This document shows positions 54,088 to 61,555 of a DNA stretch of 64,000 bases, in pieces. The position numbers were made by a program, and so were the translations under genes. The notes beneath the pieces are model-generated. The model was not told the origin of the DNA. It did not search any database and was given only the letters and a program-made list of their open reading frames with translations. The stretch lies in the NCBI GenBank assembly GCA_037045585.1, contig JBAOIR010000072.1, positions 1-64,000 of the forward strand. The letters are read 5' to 3'. The stretch's first letter is position 1; the number at the start of each line of letters is the position of its first letter. Source of the stretch: SSF14 sp037045585 (GTDB taxonomy: Bacteria; Actinomycetota; Acidimicrobiia; Acidimicrobiales; Microtrichaceae).

Positions 54088-55233
54088 TCAGCCTGCGGAT
54101 GTGGGCGGCGGATCGGTCGGCGGCGGGTCGACCGGGGCGACGGTCGTCGTGGGATCCGGCGGCGCGGTCGTGGTCGTCGTGGTCGAGGTGGTGGTGGTGG
54201 TCGACGTGGTCGTGGTGGTCGCGAGGAGCTGCAACGAACCGGGAAGGAAATCGAGGAGGCCATCGCCCGTGACGTCGGCGGAGAGCTGCTGGTCGTCGGG
54301 AACCTTGCCGACGAAGCGGACCACCGCCCGTGCCAGCGCCCGGGCGATCTGGAGGTAGGCCAGTTCGTCGGAGAGCATGGCCGCGTCGGTGCCGTTCTTG
54401 AGGTTCCCGAGCTCGGCGAGGATCGCCGGCCGGTTGGCCGTGTTGAGGTTCGCCAGGTCGTTGCGCTCCTGTACCCCGTTGGTCCCGACATAGTTGGCGG
54501 GACGACCACCGATCACCATGAGCTCGTCGCGGACCATGCCCGCCAGGCGAGCCGACTCGGCCACGCCGTCGGGATCGAGGGTCGGCTTGGCTGCTGGGTA
54601 GATGATGTGGAACCCCGACGACCCCGGGCCGCTGCCGTCGGCGTGGATGGAGATGAGCGCGGTGGCGTTCGCGTCGCGGGCGATCGCTCCCCGCTCGTCT
54701 GCGCACGGACCGAACCCGTCGAGGTCGCCGTGGGTGAGGATCACCTCGGCGCCGATGCCGCGCAGGATCGTCGACAGGCGCGTCCCGACCTCCCAGTTGA
54801 TCCGCATCTCGTCGAGCCCGGCGTTGGTCGACGACCCGGCGGTGTTGCAGAGCGGCCCGTCGCCATCGAGGCTGCCGGCGCGTTGCACGTCGGAGTACTT
54901 GTAGTTCTGTCCGTTGTGGCCGGGGTCGACCACGATGACGGTGCCGAGCAGCGGACCGGCCTTGGTCGGCCCCTGACGGAGCGGCAGCGCCCGCGGGGGC
55001 ATGGTCGTGGTCGGACCGGCGGTCGTCGTCGACTCGCCGGGCGCAGTCGAGGTGACGGCGTCGGAATCGGCGTCGATCTCGTCGCCGCCCGAGCCCCGGA
55101 CCGCCGCCAGGTCGACTCGTTGGCCGGTCGGACCGCCGAGCGACCGGCTCACGACGGCGATGCCGAGCGCCAGGACGGCCACGCTGACGGCGACCGAGAT
55201 CCACTGCCGTGCCGTCATGGGTGGCGGCTCCAT
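54088..55233 (-). CDS. N-acetylmuramoyl-L-alanine amidase (Amidase_3)
   Basis: 381 residues. An N-terminal TM anchor (WISVAVSVAVLALGIAVVS) and a Thr-rich linker precede an Amidase_3 domain with the four Zn/catalytic motifs: VVDPGHNGQN (His), MRINWEVG (Glu), LISIHADGSG (His) and AILAELGNLKN (catalytic Glu). A C-terminal tail has runs of five to six threonines and Pro-rich repeats (about 54,090-54,240), low complexity on an outside protein. It cleaves the amide bond between MurNAc and the stem peptide in peptidoglycan. Transcribed away from the TetR gene. Confidence 0.92.
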   Translation of the reverse strand: MEPPPMTARQWISVAVSVAVLALGIAVVSRSLGGPTGQRVDLAAVRGSGGDEIDADSDAVTSTAPGESTTTAGPTTTMPPRALPLRQGPTKAGPLLGTVIVVDPGHNGQNYKYSDVQRAGSLDGDGPLCNTAGSSTNAGLDEMRINWEVGTRLSTILRGIGAEVILTHGDLDGFGPCADERGAIARDANATALISIHADGSGPGSSGFHIIYPAAKPTLDPDGVAESARLAGMVRDELMVIGGRPANYVGTNGVQERNDLANLNTANRPAILAELGNLKNGTDAAMLSDELAYLQIARALARAVVRFVGKVPDDQQLSADVTGDGLLDFLPGSLQLLATTTTTSTTTTTSTTTTTTAPPDPTTTVAPVDPPPTDPPPTSAG

Positions 55234-55331
55234 CCGCTCAGGCTATCGGCGGGCTCCCGGATTCAGGGCGACACTCGAACCCGTCGGCGCGGCTTGACCC
55301 AGTTACATAACGCGACCAATGTTTGTGCGAG

Positions 55332-55907
55332 ATGGCCACCCAGGGGGAACGACGGCGCCAGACGCGCACTGCGCTGCTCGACGCGGCAGCGGCGCGGTTC
55401 GCCGAGCGCGGCATCGCCGACTCGACCGTCGACTCGATCGCCCTGGCCGCCGGTCGCACCTCGGGCGCCATCTACGACCACTTCGGCAGCAAGGAGGGCG
55501 TGCTGTTCGCCCTGCTCGAAGGATGGGTGGACGATGTCGCCGCCGTCCTCAGCGCCGAGCTGGTCAACGCCGCCACCCTTCCCGAGCGCATGGCAGCGCT
55601 CTGGCGCAACATCAGCTCCCCCGCCGTCGGCAGCGGTCGATGGATCGCACTCGAGCACGAGCTGTGGAGCTACGCCGTGCGCAACCCCGCCGCCATGGAA
55701 CGACTCGCCGAGCGCTACCGCGCCGCGTGGGCCGGCCTCGACGAACTGGCGGCCGGCGAGTCGGGCGAGTCCGGCGCTCCCCTGCTGGCCGTCCTGCTCG
55801 GACTCGAGATGATGCGCCGCGTCGATCCCGCCGCCGTTCCCGACAGCACTGCCATCGCGACGCTGTGCGCCGTGGCCACCGCACCGTCGGTCGCCGACCC
55901 TCACTGA
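55332..55907 (+). CDS. TetR-family regulator
   Basis: 191 residues from ATG 55332 (a GTG three codons upstream is possible). N-terminal HTH: RRQTRTALLDAAAARFAERG, STVDSIALAAGRTSGAIYDHF and GSKEGVLFALL, the TetR signature. The C-terminal ligand domain is helical. It sits 66 bases upstream of a cytochrome P450 on the same strand, so it probably controls that gene and possibly itself. The inducer is unknown. Confidence 0.88.
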   Translation: MATQGERRRQTRTALLDAAAARFAERGIADSTVDSIALAAGRTSGAIYDHFGSKEGVLFALLEGWVDDVAAVLSAELVNAATLPERMAALWRNISSPAVGSGRWIALEHELWSYAVRNPAAMERLAERYRAAWAGLDELAAGESGESGAPLLAVLLGLEMMRRVDPAAVPDSTAIATLCAVATAPSVADPH

Positions 55908-55973
55908 CCCTCACCGGCCCTCGCTGACACCGACCGATCCAACCCGTTTCCCGAACCATCCCGGAGTACCCCC

Positions 55974-57224
55974 ATGACCGTCACCGAACCCACCGCCGAC
56001 CTGTCCGGCATCGACCTCCTCGCGTCCACCTGGGGCGCCGGCGAACCCCACGACCAGTTCGACCTCCTGCGCCGCGAGGCACCCGTGTTCTGGCACCCCG
56101 AGCCGCCGGAGAAGGGCCCGGGCTTCTGGGCGGTCACCAAGCACGAGGACGTCCGCGCCGTCAGCCGTGACAGCGAGACCTTCTCCTCCGAGCTCGGTGG
56201 CACGTTCATCCCGACCCAGGAGGAGGAGATCCTGGCGCAGATCCGGCTCACGATCCTCAACATGGATCCGCCGAAGCACCACCGCTACCGGCGCCTCGTG
56301 TCCCGCGGCTTCACGCCCCGGGTGATCGGCAAGCTCGTCGACGACATCGGCGAGCGCGCCGCGAGAGTCGTCGACAACGTCATCGAACGAGGCGAATGCG
56401 AGTTCGTCGAGGAGATCGCGGCGCAGGTTCCGGTGCAGATGATCTGCGAGATGATCGGCCTCGAACCCGACCAGTGGCCCCGCATGTTCGAGATCTCCAA
56501 CCAGCTGATCGGCTCGCTCGACGATCCCGACTACGTCGTCGAAGAGGGCCAGGAGATGATGGCGGCGATGGAGATCTACGCGCTGTGCGACGCCGTGGCG
56601 GCTGACCGTCGCGAGAACCCCCGCGACGACATCATGACGGCGCTGGTCAACGCCGAGATCGACGGCGAACGCCTCGACGACATGGACCTCAACCTCTTCT
56701 TCGTGACGCTGGTCGTCGCCGGCAACGAGACCACCCGCAACCTGATCAACCACTCACTGCTCGCGCTGCTCGACCATCCCGAGCAGGCCCAGATGCTGCG
56801 CGACGACCCCTCCCTGTGGGACTCCGCCGTCGAGGAGATGCTCCGCTGGGGCAGCTCGATCCACAACTTCCGCCGTACCGCCACCCGCGACACCGAGATC
56901 CGCGGCGTGAAGATCAAGGAAGGCGACAAGGTCGTCATGTACTACGCGTCGGCCAACCGCGACGAAGAGGTGTTCGAGAACCCGCACACGTTCGACATCC
57001 GCCGCACCAACAACGACCACGTCACCTTCGGCGGCGGCGGCGTGCACTACTGCCTCGGGGCCAGCCTGGCTCGCACCGAGATCAAGGCGACCATGCAGCA
57101 GATCGTCGAGCGGATGCCCGACATCCACCTCACCGCGGCGCCCAACCGCCTGCACTCCGACTTCGTCAACGGCATCAAGACGATGCCGGTGGCGTGGACC
57201 CCCGGTGCGAAGGTGCTGTCCTGA
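55974..57224 (+). CDS. Cytochrome P450
   Basis: 416 residues from ATG 55974, soluble bacterial class. I-helix oxygen-activation motif VVAGNETTRN, ExxR motif in AVEEMLRW, the PERF region RDEEVFENPHTFDIRR, and heme-thiolate loop FGGGGVHYCLGASLARTE with the axial Cys. ILNMDPPKHHRYRRLVSRGF and the general pattern recall actinobacterial CYP125/CYP142/CYP124-type enzymes, which hydroxylate sterol side chains or branched lipids; this is resemblance only. It needs ferredoxin partners, not seen nearby. Likely controlled by the upstream TetR protein. Convergent with the next gene, 3 bases between stops. Confidence 0.92.
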   Translation: MTVTEPTADLSGIDLLASTWGAGEPHDQFDLLRREAPVFWHPEPPEKGPGFWAVTKHEDVRAVSRDSETFSSELGGTFIPTQEEEILAQIRLTILNMDPPKHHRYRRLVSRGFTPRVIGKLVDDIGERAARVVDNVIERGECEFVEEIAAQVPVQMICEMIGLEPDQWPRMFEISNQLIGSLDDPDYVVEEGQEMMAAMEIYALCDAVAADRRENPRDDIMTALVNAEIDGERLDDMDLNLFFVTLVVAGNETTRNLINHSLLALLDHPEQAQMLRDDPSLWDSAVEEMLRWGSSIHNFRRTATRDTEIRGVKIKEGDKVVMYYASANRDEEVFENPHTFDIRRTNNDHVTFGGGGVHYCLGASLARTEIKATMQQIVERMPDIHLTAAPNRLHSDFVNGIKTMPVAWTPGAKVLS

Positions 57225-57227
57225 CGC

Positions 57228-58397
57228 TCAGACGCTCCCCTTGGGGAGGATCAATTCGGTGGTGATCTCCCGCTCGGGCGCCGGTGCGCCCGAGCGGAGC
57301 GTCGGGGTCCCGTAGGGATCGGCGGCGCCGAGATCGACGCCGTACCCGAGATCGGCGAAGGCCGCGATCGTCACGGCGCTCATCGGGTTGTTGTTGTGGT
57401 CGATCCACCCGGTCATCAGCTCGCCGTTGAACACCGATTCGCGCCAGTGCGAGTCGGCCGTGCCGCCGCCGCCGAGTTGCTCGACCGGCACCGCGCCCGA
57501 GCCTCCGATGGCCTGCCAGGCACCGACCGCGGTCGCTCCGGTGAACGTCGGATCGGACGTACCGGCGCCGATGAGGCCGCGACCTGACCACACCGTGCCG
57601 AAGCCGAGCACGTGGCCCATCTCGTGGAGGATCACCGCCTCGAAATCGCCGTCGGCCTGGAGGTCGGCCACGTCGGCGACGTCGAACTTCATCACGCCGT
57701 ACACCGGGAGCCCGGTGCCGTTACGGGTGTAGCACGGGCCGGCCTGGCCGAGGATCGACCCGATGCCGTCGATCGGAGCGATCGTCGCGTCGATCAACAG
57801 GTCGTCGATCGAACCGTTGAACGCCGGGGCGCCGGTCCCGCAATCGTCCGCGGGCAGGTTGAGCGACACCGTCGACAGGCCGCTGCGGATCGCCTGAGCC
57901 CACCGGGCGGCCGCGTTCGTGAACGCCGCCTGCTGGGTCGGGGTCATCGTCCCGTTCATGCGAACGGTGATGTTGAACGCGTCCGAGGAGGGCGCTGCGA
58001 CGTTGATCGTGGTGAACGCCACGGTGCTCGCGACACCGTCGCTGACCGTGAGCGCGACCACGGTGGCGCCGACCGTCGTGAACGTGGCCGACCGCACCGA
58101 GGCCGAGGTGCAGTTGGGGACGGTGCGGTCCTGGGTGCCGTTCTGGTCGAGGTCCAGCGTGCAGGTGAGCGGCTGCCCGTCGGGATCCGAGATCGTCCAC
58201 AGGAGCGGCGTGGTGACCGGGGACGCACCCGACGGCCGAGTCGCGGTGAACGCCGAGATGACCGGGGCGCGGTTCTGGCCCGGTTCGAGCGTGGTCGTCG
58301 GGCCGGACCCGACTCCCGGATCGGCCGGGCACCCGCTGAGGACGAGCAGTCCGACAGCAGCCACGACAACAGCTGCCGACCTCCGACGTGTGATCAT
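57228..58397 (-). CDS. Secreted leishmanolysin-like (M8-type) metalloprotease lipoprotein
   Basis: 389 residues from ATG 58397. Signal with lipobox VGLLVLSGCPAD. Then a PKD/Ig-like domain (APVISAFTATRPSGASPVTT, LLWTISDPDGQPLTC), then the protease: MNGTMTPTQQAAFTNAAARW, zinc motif VILHEMGHVLGFGTVW, a third His candidate in DSHWRESVFNGELM, and MTGWIDHNNNPMSAVTIAAF as a Met-turn region. This HExxHxxGF plus distant His pattern is typical of leishmanolysin-like bacterial proteases. Lipid-anchored outside the cell. Single gene, convergent with the P450. Confidence 0.85.
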   Translation of the reverse strand: MITRRRSAAVVVAAVGLLVLSGCPADPGVGSGPTTTLEPGQNRAPVISAFTATRPSGASPVTTPLLWTISDPDGQPLTCTLDLDQNGTQDRTVPNCTSASVRSATFTTVGATVVALTVSDGVASTVAFTTINVAAPSSDAFNITVRMNGTMTPTQQAAFTNAAARWAQAIRSGLSTVSLNLPADDCGTGAPAFNGSIDDLLIDATIAPIDGIGSILGQAGPCYTRNGTGLPVYGVMKFDVADVADLQADGDFEAVILHEMGHVLGFGTVWSGRGLIGAGTSDPTFTGATAVGAWQAIGGSGAVPVEQLGGGGTADSHWRESVFNGELMTGWIDHNNNPMSAVTIAAFADLGYGVDLGAADPYGTPTLRSGAPAPEREITTELILPKGSV

Positions 58398-58437
58398 GGG
58401 CTCCCCTCCCGCTTGACGGGAGGAACGCTAGTGGAGG

Positions 58438-58767
58438 TCAGCCGCTCGTCGAAATGAGGTCGTCGAGGCCGGTGAGCTCGAGCAGCCGGACGACGTTGTC
58501 CGACGGGCGGGCGAGCACGAAGTCGACGCCTCGGCTCGACGCCGTCATCTGCGCCTGGAGGACCAGCCGGAGGCCCGCGGAGTCAACGAAGGTGACCCGC
58601 TCGGCGTCGAGGGTCAGCGTGTTCGCAGCGGTGGCGGCGGCTCGCTGCACCGCGCCCTCGACCACGACCACACCGTCGTGGTCGAGCTCACCGGCCAGCT
58701 GCACCATCATCGAACCGTCGGCCGCCGTCGTCAGCTCCGCGGTGGCGGCTCGACGCGTCATCTTCAT
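58438..58767 (-). CDS. STAS-domain anti-sigma factor antagonist
   Basis: 109 residues from ATG 58767. STAS fold: MVQLAGELDHDGVVVVEGAV, LTLDAERVTFVDSAGLRLVL with the phosphorylatable Ser in VDSAGL, and FVLARPSDNVVRLLELTGLD. Such proteins bind anti-sigma kinases and release a sigma factor. The neighbouring ECF sigma gene lies upstream on the same strand, but ECF factors are not the usual clients, so the link is only positional. Confidence 0.88.
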   Translation of the reverse strand: MKMTRRAATAELTTAADGSMMVQLAGELDHDGVVVVEGAVQRAAATAANTLTLDAERVTFVDSAGLRLVLQAQMTASSRGVDFVLARPSDNVVRLLELTGLDDLISTSG

Positions 58768-58912
58768 GGGTCCAATCCTCACGGTCACCTTCGTTCGCTG
58801 GCCGTCCGTCAGCCGGGCATCGTCGGTCCGGGCCCGAAACGCTGTTCGGCCGTTGATACCCGGTGTGGCCCGGTCCAAACATGACGAATCGTTCACCCGC
58901 CCACGCCGGCGA

Positions 58913-59917
58913 CTACTCCTCGGGTTCGAGGTGATCGGGGAACCCGAACGCCGCGAACAGGGCCGGGTCGAGGAAGTGGTGGAGGCCGACGATGCGGTCG
59001 CCGTCGGTCTCGATGAGTTGGAGGGCGAACGGCCGGCGGGTGCCGTCGGGAGCGAGCTTGTAGGCGCCGAACGCGGCGGTGCCGTTGGCCCTCGTTGCGA
59101 GCAGGCGGGAGTCCTTGCACGCGATGCCCTGGCCCAGATACCACGCGGCCATCTCCGACGGGCCCTGCAACCACAAGGCGAACGGCGGCATGGAGAACGT
59201 TGCGTCCTCGTGGATGAGCGAGACCAGCTCGCCGATGTCGTAGCGCTCGAACGCATCGACGTAGCGATCCAGCAGCGCAGCGTCGTCGGCGGCGACCGCC
59301 ACGGGCTCCGACGCCGCGAGCCGGCCCTCGTCGAGGGTGGCACGACTCCGCTGCAGCGCGCTGTTGACCGACGCCACGGTGGTGTCGAGCAATGCCGCGA
59401 CCTCGTCGGCCTTCCACCGGAGCACCTCGCGCAGGATCAACACCGCCCGCTGCTTGGGAGGCAGGTGCTGGAGCGCTGCCACGAAGGCCAGGCGGATGCT
59501 CTCGCGTGACGCCGCGAGCTCGGCGGGATCGCCATCGACGGGGACCACACGGGAATCGGCGATCGGTTGCACCCACGCGTGCTCGGGCTCGGGCGAACCG
59601 AGCACCCCCGCTGCGGTGGAGCTCGGCCCGAGGTCCATCGGACGCGCCCGCCGCTCGCGCCCCTTCAGCATGTCGAGGCACACATTGGTGGCGATGCGGT
59701 AGAGCCACGACCGCAGCGAGGAGCGACCCTCGAACGAGTCGAGCGACCGCCATGCCCGGACCATGGTCTCCTGGACGGCGTCCTCGGCCTCGAAGCCGGA
59801 CCCGAGCATGCGGTAGCAGTACCCGGTGAGCTCGCGGCGGTAGTCCTCGAGCTGGCTCTGCAGTTCGGCGGCACTGAGCGCTGCCGTGTCGACGGGGGCG
59901 CCGGTCAGGTCGGTCAT
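58913..59917 (-). CDS. ECF sigma factor with C-terminal SnoaL-like domain
   Basis: 334 residues from ATG 59917 (an ATG two codons upstream is possible). Sigma2 with YCYRMLGSGFEAEDAVQETM and AWRSLDSFEGRSSLRSWLYR then IATNVCLDMLK. Sigma4 with LPPKQRAVLILREVLRWKAD and EVAALLDTTVASVNSALQRS. A C-terminal NTF2/SnoaL-like extension (DRYVDAFERYDIGELVSLIH, GLHHFLDPALFAAFG) is the hallmark of the extended actinobacterial group that uses this fused domain instead of a separate anti-sigma factor. It directs RNA polymerase to an unknown stress or nutrient regulon. Confidence 0.9.
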   Translation of the reverse strand: MTDLTGAPVDTAALSAAELQSQLEDYRRELTGYCYRMLGSGFEAEDAVQETMVRAWRSLDSFEGRSSLRSWLYRIATNVCLDMLKGRERRARPMDLGPSSTAAGVLGSPEPEHAWVQPIADSRVVPVDGDPAELAASRESIRLAFVAALQHLPPKQRAVLILREVLRWKADEVAALLDTTVASVNSALQRSRATLDEGRLAASEPVAVAADDAALLDRYVDAFERYDIGELVSLIHEDATFSMPPFALWLQGPSEMAAWYLGQGIACKDSRLLATRANGTAAFGAYKLAPDGTRRPFALQLIETDGDRIVGLHHFLDPALFAAFGFPDHLEPEE

Positions 59918-59958
59918 GGCCACATCGTAGGGACCACCACCGACAGCGACCGCTCGGT

Positions 59959-61017
59959 TCAGACCCGAATCCGCTTCTGTTCCCCCATGCCGAACATGTC
60001 GTCGACGGTGAGCCGCGCCGCGCCCGTGTCGATCTCGCCGGAGTACCGGCCGAACGGGCCGTAGTAATCGGCGAGGAAACTGCGGGGACCGACGTGCTGC
60101 TCGTTGCGGACCGTCGGCTCGAACGTGACGTCGACCTGACCGAGCCGGTCACGGACGCGCCACGGACCGTGCACCCCCTTGGGTCGCTCGAACGTCACGG
60201 CTCCGAGACGGTGGACCTCGTCGCCGACCCACAGCGCGTTCTCGTTGTAGACGTCGGGGTTGCGCACCTGATTGTCGGTGAGGTTGAACCCGACCACACG
60301 ACCGGTGCCGTCACGGCTGGCGGCCGTGACCCAGTCGTACTTCATCGGCGAGGGATAGTGGCCCTTGTGGTCGTCGAGGATGAGCACGGCATCGCCGGCG
60401 GCGAACTCGACGTGCTCCTCGCCGAGGGTCAGCGCACCGTCGGCGGGCATCATGCACTTGTTCGAGTAGAGCGGGGTGCCGTCGGGAAACGGGTGGCAGA
60501 TCACGAGGTGCCCGGCCTCGCCGGGTGCGCACGAACCGGCGACGTCGAGCGTCATCGGCGCGACCCCTCGACGGGCCTCCTGCTGTGCCGTGACCCGGAG
60601 CCGCCCCGATCGCAGTGAGTTGGTGAAGGTGACCGTGAGTCCGTGCGATCGACCCTGCGACTGGGTGTGCTCCAACCCCTGGGCGACGCGGAGGCGCGCC
60701 GACGGCACCTTGTGCTCGAAGCGGTGGACGGTCCCGGACCGCTGCTCGACGGCCACGATCTGGACCAGACCGAGGAGCTTGGCGTCGTAGACCGCGCCGA
60801 GCACGAACCAGTGCTCGTTCATCAGCTGGAACGCCTGCCACTCCTTCAACCGCGAGGCGTGGAACGCCCGTGCCGGCCCGGACCATCGGTCGAGCAGGTT
60901 CACCTCCGGCACCGGGGCGTCGTAGGTGCCGAACGCGAACTGCCCGCCCGAGACCAGTCGAGCCGGGGGCGGCGTGCGGTCCGGGGGCGGCGTGCGGTCC
61001 GGGGGCGGCGGCGTCAT
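59959..61017 (-). CDS. DUF2804-domain protein
   Basis: 352 residues from ATG 61017. The first 20 residues are P/D/R/T repeats encoded by an 18-bp tandem repeat. The domain starts at GGQFAFGTYD and has WQAFQLMNEHWFVLGAVYDA, FVLDDHKGHYPSPMKYDWVT-like sequence (LILDDHKGHYPSPMKYDWVT), VGFNLTDNQVRNPDVYNENA, and the end YYGPFGRYSGEI with MFGMGEQKRIRV. DUF2804 proteins are widespread in Actinobacteria and of unknown function. They may belong to the broader AttH/lipocalin-like group by fold, which is inference. Confidence 0.82.
   Translation of the reverse strand: MTPPPPDRTPPPDRTPPPARLVSGGQFAFGTYDAPVPEVNLLDRWSGPARAFHASRLKEWQAFQLMNEHWFVLGAVYDAKLLGLVQIVAVEQRSGTVHRFEHKVPSARLRVAQGLEHTQSQGRSHGLTVTFTNSLRSGRLRVTAQQEARRGVAPMTLDVAGSCAPGEAGHLVICHPFPDGTPLYSNKCMMPADGALTLGEEHVEFAAGDAVLILDDHKGHYPSPMKYDWVTAASRDGTGRVVGFNLTDNQVRNPDVYNENALWVGDEVHRLGAVTFERPKGVHGPWRVRDRLGQVDVTFEPTVRNEQHVGPRSFLADYYGPFGRYSGEIDTGAARLTVDDMFGMGEQKRIRV
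60965..61010 (-). repeat. 18-bp tandem repeat at the DUF2804 N-terminus
   Basis: GGGGGCGGCGTGCGGTCC occurs at 60965-60982 and 60983-61000, with a partial third unit at 61001-61010. It encodes repeated Arg-Thr-Pro-Pro-Pro-Asp on the minus strand and is likely variable between strains. Confidence 0.75.
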
Positions 61018-61108
61018 GGTCGGCGAGGCTATCCCGCACCCGAAATCGGGCACGATCCGATCGTCGAACGACCTCCCGTTCGCTCGCGATCTGTTGGAGA
61101 ATGGCGCC

Positions 61109-61555
61109 ATGTCCGCTGCACCTCGCCCCAACGTCTGCTCCCACATCGGCCTCTGCGTGAGCGACCTCGACCGATCCCTGCGCTTCTACTGCGACGGCAT
61201 CGGGTTCGAGGTGGCCGAGGGCTACGACCTCGACGACACGATGCTGCCCGGTCTCGACCTCGCGCTCGAGGTGCCCGGCCCCGTCGTCGTGCGCAGTCAG
61301 ATGATCCTGCTCGGAGACTTCCGCATCGAGCTCCTCGCCTACCGCTCCCCCGCTGTCGACGGGAGCCCGTCGGTCCGCCGCAACCAGGTCGGCCTCACGC
61401 ACCTGTCGTTCCTCGTCGACGACATCGACGCCGCCATCGCCCGCGCCGTCGAGCACGGTGGTCACCTGCTCGAGCCGACGCGTCAGTCGGTCGGCATCGA
61501 GCTCGTGTTCCTCGCCGACCCCGACGGCACCCGCGTGGAGTTCATGCAACGATGA
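61109..61555 (+). CDS. VOC-family (glyoxalase/dioxygenase fold) protein
   Basis: 148 residues from ATG 61109. Paired beta-alpha-beta-beta-beta modules: HIGLCVSDLDRSLRFYCDGI, then MILLGDFRIELLAY, and LTHLSFLVDDIDAAIARAVE, ending VFLADPDGTRVEFMQR. Metal-ligand candidates are His in the first strand, Glu in RIELL, His in LTHLSF and Glu in VEFMQR, the usual four positions. The substrate is unknown. The stop overlaps the ATG of the molybdoenzyme (ATGA), indicating translational coupling. Confidence 0.85.
   Translation: MSAAPRPNVCSHIGLCVSDLDRSLRFYCDGIGFEVAEGYDLDDTMLPGLDLALEVPGPVVVRSQMILLGDFRIELLAYRSPAVDGSPSVRRNQVGLTHLSFLVDDIDAAIARAVEHGGHLLEPTRQSVGIELVFLADPDGTRVEFMQR

Noticed and set aside
55274..55331. 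Promoter TTGACC...CATAAC before the TetR gene
   Set aside because: The spacing between the two boxes is far too short for a sigma70-type promoter.
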